Shown: one piece after another, positions 15,919 through 22,847 of the stretch | How the letters are laid out: each line of letters opens with the position of its first letter | How positions within the stretch are numbered: the stretch's first letter is position 1 | Source of the DNA: Zeimonas sp964538505 | GTDB taxonomy: Bacteria; Pseudomonadota; Gammaproteobacteria; Burkholderiales; Burkholderiaceae_E | Length of the DNA: 64,000 nt | Assembly (NCBI GenBank): GCA_964538505.1 | Contig: CAZIDY010000001.1 | Span: forward strand, 1-64,000 | Reading direction: 5' to 3' | Notes under the pieces: model-generated | Seen by the model: only the letters and a program-made list of their open reading frames with translations | The model's database searches: none | What the model was told of the DNA's origin: nothing | Made by a program: the position numbers and the translations under genes

Positions 15919-16579
15919 TCTGCCGTCGCAGGCGTTGCGCCCGGACGACTCGCTGCCTGGGCCCGCCGAGCCGGTGCTCGTCGGGCGCATCGTCGGGGCC
16001 TGGGGGGTGCGCGGCTGGGTGCGCATCGCTCCGTTCAACGATCCGCGTCTCTCGCTGCTGCTCCAGTTGCCCGTGTGGTGGCTGCGCAGCGATGCGCGCT
16101 TGCGCGGCACCAACGAGGTGCGCTTGCGCGGTCCTCACGAGGCGCGCCTGCGCGCCTGGCAGATCGAAAGTGCGAAGCCGCATGGCGCCGGCGAGATCGT
16201 CGCCAAGCTTGCCGGAATCGACGATCGCGATGCGGCGCAGGCGCTCGACGGAATCGAAGTTTTCCTCTCCCGCGAGGAGTTTCCTGCGCCGCAGGTCGAC
16301 GAGATCTATTGGGCCGACCTGATCGGCTGCCGGGTGCTCGACCCTGACGGTGGGTCGCTCGGGACCATCGTTGCGATCGACGACCAGCCGGCACACCCGG
16401 TGCTGCGCCTGTCTGACGAGGGAGCGGAAGACGGCGCTTCCGCCGGGGGAGCGGAAGACGGCGCCCCCGCCGGGGGAGCGGAAGGCGGCGAGCGCCTGAT
16501 CCCGCTCGTTGCGCAGATCATCCTCTCCATCGACCTCGCTGCCCGGGTCGTCGTCGCCGACTGGCGGCGCGACTACTGA
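15884..16579 (+). CDS. rimM: Ribosome maturation factor RimM
   Basis: RimM binds S19 and assists maturation of the 30S head. From the GTG at 15884 the protein is 231 residues. The N-terminal RimM domain begins at PVLVGRIVGAWGVRGWVRI (about 30-48), and the PRC-barrel domain begins near YWADLIGC (about 144). A GTG at 15974 (before LVGRIVG) is an alternative start that would remove a poorly conserved Pro-rich extension. The PRC-barrel is interrupted by three 9-residue tandem repeats of GAEDGASAG type (about 180-205). It overlaps rpsP and ends two bases before trmD, so translation of the four genes is probably coupled. Confidence 0.9.
   Translation: MATRPGKRPPPDLPSQALRPDDSLPGPAEPVLVGRIVGAWGVRGWVRIAPFNDPRLSLLLQLPVWWLRSDARLRGTNEVRLRGPHEARLRAWQIESAKPHGAGEIVAKLAGIDDRDAAQALDGIEVFLSREEFPAPQVDEIYWADLIGCRVLDPDGGSLGTIVAIDDQPAHPVLRLSDEGAEDGASAGGAEDGAPAGGAEGGERLIPLVAQIILSIDLAARVVVADWRRDY
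16421..16501 (+). repeat. 27-bp tandem repeat inside rimM (3 units)
   Basis: Units start at 16421, 16448 and 16475 with GGAGCGGAAG. The first two differ by few bases and the third diverges at its end. They encode GAEDGASAG, GAEDGAPAG and GAEGGERL in frame. The unit is a multiple of three, so copy-number change would not break the gene. Confidence 0.85.
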
Positions 16580-16581
16580 TC

Positions 16582-17343
16582 GTGCGCTTCGACGCAATCA
16601 CGCTGTTTCCACAGATGTTCGACGCGATCACGCGTTTCGGCATCACGTCGCGCGCGCACGAGCGCGGACTGTGGTCGCTCGCCTGCTGGAGCCCGCGCGA
16701 TTTCGCGCTCGACGCCTATCGAAGCGTCGATGACCGGCCCTACGGCGGCGGCCCCGGGATGGTCATGCTGGCCGAGCCGCTGGCCGCGGCGATCGGCGCC
16801 GCTCGTGACGCGGGCCCGCCCGGGCGCCCGGTGATCGCGCTGTCGCCGCAGGGCCGGCCGCTCGATGACGCGCGCGTGCGCCAGCTCGCGGGCTCGCCCG
16901 GCGCGATCCTCGTTGCCGGCCGCTACGAGGCGATCGACCAGCGCCTGCTCGATCGCCACGTCGACGAGGAGATCGCCGTCGGCGAGTTCGTCGTCTCGGG
17001 TGGCGAGCTGCCGGCGATGATGCTGATCGACGCGGTCGTGCGCCTGCTGCCCGGTGCGATGAACGATGCACAGTCGCCGGTACACGAATCCTTCGCCGAC
17101 GGCGTGCTGGATCACCCGCAGTACACGCGGCCCGAGGTCTTCGACGGCGACGCGGTGCCGGCGGTGCTGCTCTCCGGGCACCACGCGCAGATCGAGCGCT
17201 GGCGACGGGAGCAGGCCCTGCTCGCCACCTTGCGCAAGCGCCCCGACCTGATCGAGCGCGCGCGGGCGCAGGGTCGGCTCGATGTGGACGATGAGCGGGT
17301 GTTGGCAGCTTCCCCGCTGGCGCCGCCCCCGCGTACGCGATAG
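16582..17343 (+). CDS. trmD: tRNA (guanine-37-N1)-methyltransferase
   Basis: TrmD methylates G37 next to the anticodon using SAM, which prevents +1 frameshifting. The 253-residue SPOUT enzyme has the deep-trefoil-knot SAM site (ALSPQGRPL about 92-100; VAGRYEAIDQRLLDRHVDEEIAVGEFVVSGGELPA region about 112-146) and the opening FDAITLFPQMFDAIT. The catalytic-loop PYGGGPGMV is at about 53-61. The GTG start is two bases after the rimM stop. Between it and rplS lies a 137-base gap with a perfect hairpin. Confidence 0.96.
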   Translation: MRFDAITLFPQMFDAITRFGITSRAHERGLWSLACWSPRDFALDAYRSVDDRPYGGGPGMVMLAEPLAAAIGAARDAGPPGRPVIALSPQGRPLDDARVRQLAGSPGAILVAGRYEAIDQRLLDRHVDEEIAVGEFVVSGGELPAMMLIDAVVRLLPGAMNDAQSPVHESFADGVLDHPQYTRPEVFDGDAVPAVLLSGHHAQIERWRREQALLATLRKRPDLIERARAQGRLDVDDERVLAASPLAPPPRTR

Positions 17344-17411
17344 AATCGTCGGTTTTCCGTCCTCTGCGCAAATTCCCGTCGGCTCGTCATGAGCACGATC
17401 GGGGTCCCACA

Positions 17412-17435
17412 GCGCACGTGCATGGGCACGTGCGC
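17412..17435 (+). other. Perfect 10-bp hairpin in the rplS leader
   Basis: GCGCACGTGC (17412-17421) and its exact complement (17426-17435) flank a 4-base ATGG loop. It lies 45 bases before the rplS start codon in the trmD-rplS gap. No T tract follows, so it is not a classical terminator. It could be a leader control element, but no function can be shown from sequence. Confidence 0.6.
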
Positions 17436-17480
17436 AGACGACAACAGCGGGTGCGACACGACGGCCAGGAGAGTTCACCG

Positions 17481-17867
17481 ATGAACCTGATCCAGCAGCT
17501 CGAGCAGGAAGAGATCGCCCGGCTCGGCAAGACCATTCCCCCGTTTGCGCCCGGCGACACCGTCGTCGTCAGCGTCAACGTCGTCGAGGGCACGCGCAAG
17601 CGCGTCCAGGCCTACGAGGGCGTCGTCATCGCGATCCGCAACCGCGGCCTGAACTCGTCGTTCATCGTCCGCAAGATCTCGTCGGGCGAGGGCGTCGAAC
17701 GCACCTTCCAGACCTGGTCCCCGCTGATCGCAGGCATCGAGGTCAAGCGTCGCGGCGACGTGCGACGCGCCAAGCTCTACTACCTCCGCGAGCGCTCGGG
17801 CAAATCGGCGCGCATCAAGGAGAAGCTGCCGGGCCGCGCGGCCCGCGCAGGCGCACCGCGCAGCTGA
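17481..17867 (+). CDS. rplS: 50S ribosomal protein L19
   Basis: L19 sits at the 30S-50S interface. The 128-residue protein starts MNLIQQLEQEEIARLGKTIPPF and has the family core GDTVVVSVNVVEGTRKRVQ, NSSFIVRKISSGEGVERTF and VKRRGDVRRAKLYYLR. The ATG at 17481 is preceded by CAGGAGAG. An upstream in-frame ATG at 17418 falls inside the leader hairpin and is rejected. It closes the rpsP operon; the Nudix gene follows 21 bases later and may be co-transcribed. The C-terminal tail (RAARAGAPRS) is a little longer than in E. coli. Confidence 0.96.
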   Translation: MNLIQQLEQEEIARLGKTIPPFAPGDTVVVSVNVVEGTRKRVQAYEGVVIAIRNRGLNSSFIVRKISSGEGVERTFQTWSPLIAGIEVKRRGDVRRAKLYYLRERSGKSARIKEKLPGRAARAGAPRS

Positions 17868-17888
17868 GCGGCGCGCAGGAGGAGGGGC

Positions 17889-18596
17889 ATGTCGCGCGAG
17901 CGCGTCTCGCTGCTTCCTTCCTTCGATCCGCGCGAGCTGCCTGTTTCCGAAGCGCACGACGGCCTGCCGGCGGTGCCCGCCGAGCGCCTCAGTGCCGCTG
18001 CGCTGCGCGAACGTTTTGCGCATCCGCCGTCCTGGCATCCCGAGCAGATCGACGACCGCATGCGCGTCGATCGTGGCGGCGATCCGCGTGAAGCGGCGGT
18101 GCTGGTGCCGATCGTCGAGCACGTCGACGGCAACACGCTGCTGCTCACGCAGCGCACCTGGCACCTGCGCCATCATTCGGGCCAGGTCGCGTTTCCCGGC
18201 GGAAGGCTCGAGCCCACCGACGCCTCGCCCGTCGACGCTGCGCTGCGCGAGGCGCATGAGGAAATCGGGCTCGAGCCGTCGCGAGTCGAGATCATCGGCC
18301 CGCTTCCCGAGTACCTGACCGCCACCGGATTCCTCGTCACGCCGATCGTCGGCCTGCTGCCCTCGGGCCTGCCGCTGCGGCCCGATCCGTCGGAAGTGGC
18401 CGACATCTTCGAGGTGCCGCTCGCTTTCCTGATGAATCCCCGCCATCATCAGCGCCGCAGCATCAACAGCCTGAGCGGAATCGAGCACTGGTTCTTCACG
18501 ATGCCGTACCGTGTACCGGGCGAAGCCGAGGAGCGTTTCATCTGGGGCGCGACGGCTGCGATGCTGCGGAACCTGTACCGACTGCTCGCCGCCTGA
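17889..18596 (+). CDS. nudL: Nudix CoA pyrophosphatase (NudL type)
   Basis: This 235-residue Nudix hydrolase probably splits coenzyme A or acyl-CoA into phosphopantetheine and 3',5'-ADP. The Nudix box reads GGRLEPTDASPVDAALREAHEEIGL (about 103-127; the RE-x-x-EE-x-G core is complete). The CoA-specific motif LLTQRTWHLRHHSGQVAFPGG precedes it, which marks the CoA pyrophosphatase subgroup. A strong AGGAGGAG site lies before the ATG. It follows rplS and precedes a CobD/CbiB-like membrane protein, an order common in Burkholderiales. Confidence 0.91.
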   Translation: MSRERVSLLPSFDPRELPVSEAHDGLPAVPAERLSAAALRERFAHPPSWHPEQIDDRMRVDRGGDPREAAVLVPIVEHVDGNTLLLTQRTWHLRHHSGQVAFPGGRLEPTDASPVDAALREAHEEIGLEPSRVEIIGPLPEYLTATGFLVTPIVGLLPSGLPLRPDPSEVADIFEVPLAFLMNPRHHQRRSINSLSGIEHWFFTMPYRVPGEAEERFIWGATAAMLRNLYRLLAA

Positions 18597-18626
18597 GCGC
18601 GGCGAAGCGGCCGCCGACGCAACCGC

Positions 18627-19595
18627 ATGGGCTTCATTGCGCTGATCTTCACGCTGCTCATCGAGCAGGGCCGACCGCTGGGTGCGGGCAACCCCGCGCA
18701 CCGTGCCGCGCTCGGCGTTGCCGATTTCGTTCGCTCGACCACCGACGCCGGCGAACGGCAATACGGCGTCCTCGGCTGGTTGATCATCGTCGTCGCAGCG
18801 GTGCTCGGTGCGTTCCTGCTCGAATGGCTCGCATCGGCGGTGCATCCTCTCGCCGTGTTCGTCGTGCACGTCGCGGTGCTGTACCTGACGGTCGGTTTCC
18901 GCCAGTTCAGCCATGCATTCACCGAGATCCAGGTCGCACTTGCGGCCGACGACTCGATCGGTGCGCGCGCCGTGCTCGATCGCTGGCTCGGTCGCGTCGA
19001 CGACGACACGCCCGAGCACATCGTGCACGAGGCGTCCGTGTCCGGCATCTGCCGCGAGGCGATCGCCGCCTCGCTCGTCGCCGCGCACCGGCACGTGTTC
19101 GGTCCGCTGCTCTGGTACATGCTGCTGCCCGGCGTGACCGGCCCGGTGCTGTATCGCGTCGCCGAACTGCTCGCGCGCCGATGGAGCCGCCCGGTCGTCG
19201 AGGGCGCGTCGCGCATCGAGGAGCCCTACGGCGTCTTCGCCGACCGCGCGTTCCGGGTGATCGACTGGCTGCCCGCGCGGCTGTCCGCCGCGGGCTTCGC
19301 CGTCGTCGGCAACTTCGAGGACGCGGTCTACTGCTGGCGCGGCGCGGTCTCCGCCGGCACGGCCTCCGATTCGCGCGCGCTGCTGCTCGCGTCCGGCGGC
19401 GGGGCGCTCGGCATCCGCATCGCCGAACCTGCGCTCGAAGCGCGCTGGGCCGAGGGCGAGCAGGGCTTCGAGTGGCAGGGCGCCGAGCCCGATCCCGGTG
19501 CCCTGCGCAGCGCGGTGGGCCTCGTCTGGCGCTCGGTCATCCTGTGGATCAGCCTGTTCGCGATGGTGACGATCGCCGCCTGGCTCGGCCGGTGA
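18627..19595 (+). CDS. CobD/CbiB-family-like integral membrane protein
   Basis: This 322-residue protein matches the betaproteobacterial 'CobD/CbiB family' proteins found beside the CoA pyrophosphatase gene. It has hydrophobic segments at about 1-15, 50-95, 155-180 and 300-320, and conserved pieces such as FRQFSHAFTEIQ and RAFRVIDWLPARLSAAGFAVVGNFEDAVYCWR. The latter resembles the CbiB/AmpE fold. True CbiB makes adenosylcobinamide phosphate; without other cobalamin genes nearby this role is not supported and the real function is unknown. Its stop is followed directly by a palindromic repeat arm that ends in the stop of convergent rsgA. Confidence 0.75.
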   Translation: MGFIALIFTLLIEQGRPLGAGNPAHRAALGVADFVRSTTDAGERQYGVLGWLIIVVAAVLGAFLLEWLASAVHPLAVFVVHVAVLYLTVGFRQFSHAFTEIQVALAADDSIGARAVLDRWLGRVDDDTPEHIVHEASVSGICREAIAASLVAAHRHVFGPLLWYMLLPGVTGPVLYRVAELLARRWSRPVVEGASRIEEPYGVFADRAFRVIDWLPARLSAAGFAVVGNFEDAVYCWRGAVSAGTASDSRALLLASGGGALGIRIAEPALEARWAEGEQGFEWQGAEPDPGALRSAVGLVWRSVILWISLFAMVTIAAWLGR

Positions 19596-19596
19596 A

Positions 19597-19685
19597 AAAC
19601 CGGGGTCAGACCACGGTTTTCCGAGCTGCCTTTCGCGTGCCGTTCACGCTTGGCCGCCGCATCCGAAACCGTGGTCTGACCCCTA
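19597..19685. repeat. GGGGTCAG palindrome, copy 2 (long loop)
   Basis: Arms AAACCGGGGTCAGACCACGG... (19597-19620) and the complementary GAAACCGTGGTCTGACCCCT (19665-19684) enclose about 44 bases. The element begins one base after the cobD-like stop, and its right arm runs into the rsgA stop codon (19683-19685). It thus separates two convergent genes with no other spacer and may fold as a two-way transcript end. Confidence 0.8.
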
Positions 19686-20609
19686 TTCCTCGATCTGCAC
19701 GAACAGGCGATAGCGCAAGGGGTCGATCTCACCACGCTGTGCCGCTTCGCGGATCGCGCATCCCGGCTCTTCGTCGTGGGTGCAGTCGTTGAAGCGGCAG
19801 CGCCCGATCAGCGGGGCGAACTCTCGCATCGCGTGCACGCGCTGCGAGATCGACAGGTGATTGAGCCCGAAGTTCTGGAAGCCGGGCGAGTCGACGATGC
19901 GGGCATCGTGCGCAATTTCGACGGGCACGTCGAACAGGCGGCTGAAGGTGGTCGTGTGTCGGCCGCTGCCGAGCGCCTGCGAGATCGTGTTCGTTCGCAT
20001 CTGCGCATCGGGAACCAGTGTGTTGACGAGCGTCGACTTGCCCATCCCCGACTCGCCGAGCAGCAGTGTCGTGAAACCGGCGAGCCAGGGGCCGAGCATC
20101 GCGCGCGTGGCGTCGGGTTCGGCGAGCGCACTGATCTCGAACACCGGATAGTCGAGCTGTCGATAGACCGCCAATCGCGGCGCGATCGCTTCGTGCGCCG
20201 CACGACGGTCGGCCTTGTTCGCGATGATCGCCGGCTCGATTCCGGCCGTCTCGATCGCGATCAGCATGCGCATCAGCAGCTCTTCGGAGAAGGGCGGCTC
20301 GCCTGCGAGCACGACCGCTGCGCGATCGACGTTCGCCGCCAGCAGCCGGGTTCTCCATTCATCGCTTCGCTGCAGCAGCGTCTTTCGCGCGAGCAGCGAT
20401 TCGATCACTGCCTGGTCGGGCCCGAGCGCGCGCACCTCGACTTCGTCGCCAACGCACAGGTCGGTTCGCTTGCCGCGCGTCACGGCAACGCGTTCGTCTC
20501 CCGAAACCTTGCGTATCCAGTAGTGCCGACCGAAGCTCGCGACGATGCGCGCGCGCGCGGTGCCCGCCGCCGTTCCCGTGTCAGTTCCCGCTGCGTCCGA
20601 AAACGGCAT
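19683..20609 (-). CDS. rsgA: Ribosome small-subunit-dependent GTPase RsgA
   Basis: RsgA checks late 30S assembly and releases RbfA. The 308-residue protein shows the circularly permuted GTPase order: G4 (NKADRR, about 140) before G1 (GESGMGKST, about 190-198) before G3 (DSPG, about 238). An N-terminal OB fold precedes these, and the C-terminal zinc site uses RCRFNDCTHDEEPGC. The ATG at 20609 gives MPFSDAAG and overlaps the end of phhB by 29 bases on the same strand, so the two are coupled. The stop codon lies in a palindromic repeat arm, so the last residues may have been reshaped by the repeat. Confidence 0.94.
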   Translation of the reverse strand: MPFSDAAGTDTGTAAGTARARIVASFGRHYWIRKVSGDERVAVTRGKRTDLCVGDEVEVRALGPDQAVIESLLARKTLLQRSDEWRTRLLAANVDRAAVVLAGEPPFSEELLMRMLIAIETAGIEPAIIANKADRRAAHEAIAPRLAVYRQLDYPVFEISALAEPDATRAMLGPWLAGFTTLLLGESGMGKSTLVNTLVPDAQMRTNTISQALGSGRHTTTFSRLFDVPVEIAHDARIVDSPGFQNFGLNHLSISQRVHAMREFAPLIGRCRFNDCTHDEEPGCAIREAAQRGEIDPLRYRLFVQIEE

Positions 20610-20931
20610 CGGTACGGGCTGCGCAGATGAAGTCGTTCTCGGAGAGGCCGCCGACCGAATGCGTGTTGAAACGCACGGTGCACCGGTTGTATCCGACGAC
20701 GAGCTCGGGGTGGTGGTCTTCGCCGTGCACCATCCAGGCGATCGCATTCACGAACGCGATCGTCTCGTAGTAGTTGCCGAACGCGTAGCTGCGCTCGATC
20801 GCGCCATCGCGCTGCGCCCAGCCGGGCAACTCGGGCAGCTGCGCGTCGATCTCGGTTTGAAGATATGCGGCACCCGTTTGCGGGCGCGACCTGCGGGCCA
20901 GCAGCTGGCTGCGTGAGACCGGCTCTCTCAT
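20581..20931 (-). CDS. phhB: Pterin-4a-carbinolamine dehydratase
   Basis: This 116-residue enzyme dehydrates 4a-hydroxytetrahydrobiopterin in pterin recycling for aromatic amino acid hydroxylases. The full family signature is present: HHP, then 5 residues to Tyr, 9 to His and 8 to Asp (EDHHPELVVGYNRCTVRFNTH... region, about 70-102). The gene starts at ATG 20931, 26 bases after the M48 protease gene, and its end overlaps rsgA. No phenylalanine hydroxylase gene is in the window, so the pterin partner is elsewhere. Confidence 0.93.
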   Translation of the reverse strand: MREPVSRSQLLARRSRPQTGAAYLQTEIDAQLPELPGWAQRDGAIERSYAFGNYYETIAFVNAIAWMVHGEDHHPELVVGYNRCTVRFNTHSVGGLSENDFICAARTDAVFGRSGN

Positions 20932-20956
20932 CGGATGCCTCCGCGGGTCGTCGACA

Positions 20957-22222
20957 TCACGCGGCGGCGAGCTCGCCGAGCCGGCCGATGCGTTGCGATG
21001 CGGGTGGGTGCGAGTCGTAGAACGCAGAGTGCACCGGATCGGGCGTCAGCGTCGATGCGTTGTCCTTGTACAGCTTGACGAGCGCACTGACGAGATCCTG
21101 CGCACGCGCGTGCCGCGCGGCGAAGGCATCGGCCTCGAACTCGTGACGGCGGGAGATCGCCGCGAACACCGGCTGCAGCAGGAAGGTGAACACGGGCATC
21201 GCCAGCAGGAACAGCACGAGCGCCGCCGCGTCGACCTCGCCGATGCGCGGCGAGACGCCCAAACCCTCGTAGAACCATCCCTGGCGCGACAGCCATCCGA
21301 GCAGCCACAACCCGGCCAGGCTGGCGACGAACATCAGCACGATCCGCTTCTGCACGTGGCGACGCTCGTAGTGGCCCAGCTCGTGCGCGAGCACTGCCTC
21401 GATTTCCGGTGCCTCGAGTCGCGACAGCAGCGTATCGAAGAACACGATGCGCTTGGCCCGGCCCAGCCCGGTGAAGTAGGCGTTGCCGTGCGCCGAGCGG
21501 CGGCTGCCGTCCATCACGAACAGGCCCTTCGACGCGAAGCCGCGACGCGCGAGCAGCGACTCGACGCGGTGTCGGACCTCTCCCTCCTGCAGCGGCTCGA
21601 AGCGGTTGAACATCGGCGCGATCACGGTGGGATAGAGCACGAGCATGCCGAGGTTGAACGCCGCCCATGCCACCCAGGCCCACAGCCACCACAGCCGACC
21701 GGCGCTGCCCATCAGCCACAGCACGAGCGCAAGCAGCGGCAGGCCGAGCACGGCCGCCACTACTGCCCCCTTCAACGTGTCGGCGACGAACAGCCGCGGC
21801 GTCATGCGATTGAAGCCGAAGCGCTCCTCGATACGGAACTGGCGTACCCATTGGAACGGCAGCTCGAGCAGCGCCGAGATCGCGAACACGGCAGCGACGA
21901 AGGCCATCGAGCCCACGAAAGGCGATGCGGGCAGCAGTGCGTGCAGCGCGTCGAGCAGCCATTGCAGCCCGCCGAACAGCGTGAAGAAGAGGAGCACCAG
22001 CGCGCCGAACACGGTGTCGACGATCGACAGGCGGGTACGCGCGACCGTGTAGTCGGCGGCGCGTCGGTGTGCCTCGGGGTCGATCCGCGAAGCGAATTCG
22101 GCAGGGACGGCATCGCGGTGCCGTGCAACGTGCCGGATCTGCCGCGTCGCCAGCCACAGCCTGGTCGCCACCGACGCAAGCAGCGCGAAAGCGAACAAGA
22201 GCGTGAAGGCCTGCGATGTCAA
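20957..22222 (-). CDS. M48 (Ste24/HtpX-like) integral membrane zinc protease
   Basis: This is a bacterial Ste24-type protease of about 421 residues. It has seven or so transmembrane stretches, the zinc motif HELGH in LAHELGHYERRH (about 285), and the third ligand region RRHEFEADAFA (about 360). The family removes or degrades membrane proteins; some relatives have BepA-like envelope roles. No ATG fits the N terminus. The TTG at 22222 (TTG-ACA-TCG-CAG, giving MTSQAFTLLF) is taken as the start because it places the first membrane helix correctly and gives the family length. It is divergent from orn, with 40 bases between starts. Confidence 0.83.
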   Translation of the reverse strand: MTSQAFTLLFAFALLASVATRLWLATRQIRHVARHRDAVPAEFASRIDPEAHRRAADYTVARTRLSIVDTVFGALVLLFFTLFGGLQWLLDALHALLPASPFVGSMAFVAAVFAISALLELPFQWVRQFRIEERFGFNRMTPRLFVADTLKGAVVAAVLGLPLLALVLWLMGSAGRLWWLWAWVAWAAFNLGMLVLYPTVIAPMFNRFEPLQEGEVRHRVESLLARRGFASKGLFVMDGSRRSAHGNAYFTGLGRAKRIVFFDTLLSRLEAPEIEAVLAHELGHYERRHVQKRIVLMFVASLAGLWLLGWLSRQGWFYEGLGVSPRIGEVDAAALVLFLLAMPVFTFLLQPVFAAISRRHEFEADAFAARHARAQDLVSALVKLYKDNASTLTPDPVHSAFYDSHPPASQRIGRLGELAAA

Positions 22223-22262
22223 GGGGAGCGCTATGCGAGAATCGTCGACGGAGAGAAAAATT

Positions 22263-22847
22263 ATGTCACAGCAACCGGCGTCACCCGCGCCGTTTCCCGA
22301 CGAGACGAGGCTCATCTGGATCGACCTCGAGATGACGGGCCTGAATCCCACCGTCGATCGCATCATCGAAGCCGCCATCGTCATCACCAATGCGCAGCTC
22401 GAGGTCGTCGCGCACAGCGAGGCGTACGCGGTGCACCAGCCGCGCGCGGTGCTCGATGCGATGGACCAGTGGAACCGCTCCACGCACGCGCGCTCGGGGC
22501 TCGTCGAACGCGTGCTCGCCTCGCCGTACAACGAGGCCGAAATCGAGCGCCGGCTCGTCGACTTCATTTCTACGTACGTGCCGGCGGGCTGCTCGCCGAT
22601 GTGCGGGAATTCGATCTGCCAGGACCGACGTTTCCTCGTGCGCTACATGCCGCGGCTCGAGGCGCACTTCCACTATCGCAACCTCGACGTCAGCACGTTG
22701 AAGGAGCTGTGCCGGCGCTGGCGCCCCGAGCTCGCAAAGGGCTTCACGAAGAAGAGCGATCACACGGCGCTGGCCGATGCGCTGCTGTCGATCGACGAGC
22801 TGCGCTACTACCGCGAGCACTTCCTGGTCAGCGTTCCGGTCTCCTGA
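22263..22847 (+). CDS. orn: Oligoribonuclease
   Basis: Orn degrades 2-5 nt RNAs, and pGpG from c-di-GMP turnover, to mononucleotides. The 194-residue DEDDh exonuclease shows Exo I (LIWIDLEMTGLNP, about 19-31), Exo II (NSICQDRRFLVRYMP, about 120-134) and Exo III with catalytic His in KKSDHTALADAL (about 170-181). The ATG at 22263 is preceded by GGAGAGAAA. Upstream in-frame ATGs would extend into the divergent protease promoter and are rejected. Its last 20 bases overlap the end of the convergent glycosyltransferase gene. The window also encodes a diguanylate cyclase (60966), so c-di-GMP turnover is relevant to this organism. Confidence 0.96.
   Translation: MSQQPASPAPFPDETRLIWIDLEMTGLNPTVDRIIEAAIVITNAQLEVVAHSEAYAVHQPRAVLDAMDQWNRSTHARSGLVERVLASPYNEAEIERRLVDFISTYVPAGCSPMCGNSICQDRRFLVRYMPRLEAHFHYRNLDVSTLKELCRRWRPELAKGFTKKSDHTALADALLSIDELRYYREHFLVSVPVS

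Noticed and set aside
16421..16501. CRISPR-like array from the spaced repeats in rimM
   Set aside because: Units are contiguous 27-bp coding repeats without spacers and lie inside a conserved gene.
18627..19595. True cobalamin biosynthesis CbiB feeding the B12 mutase
   Set aside because: The protein matches the divergent CobD/CbiB-like group beside nudL, with no other cobalamin genes near; a link with the mutase 37 kb away would be speculation.
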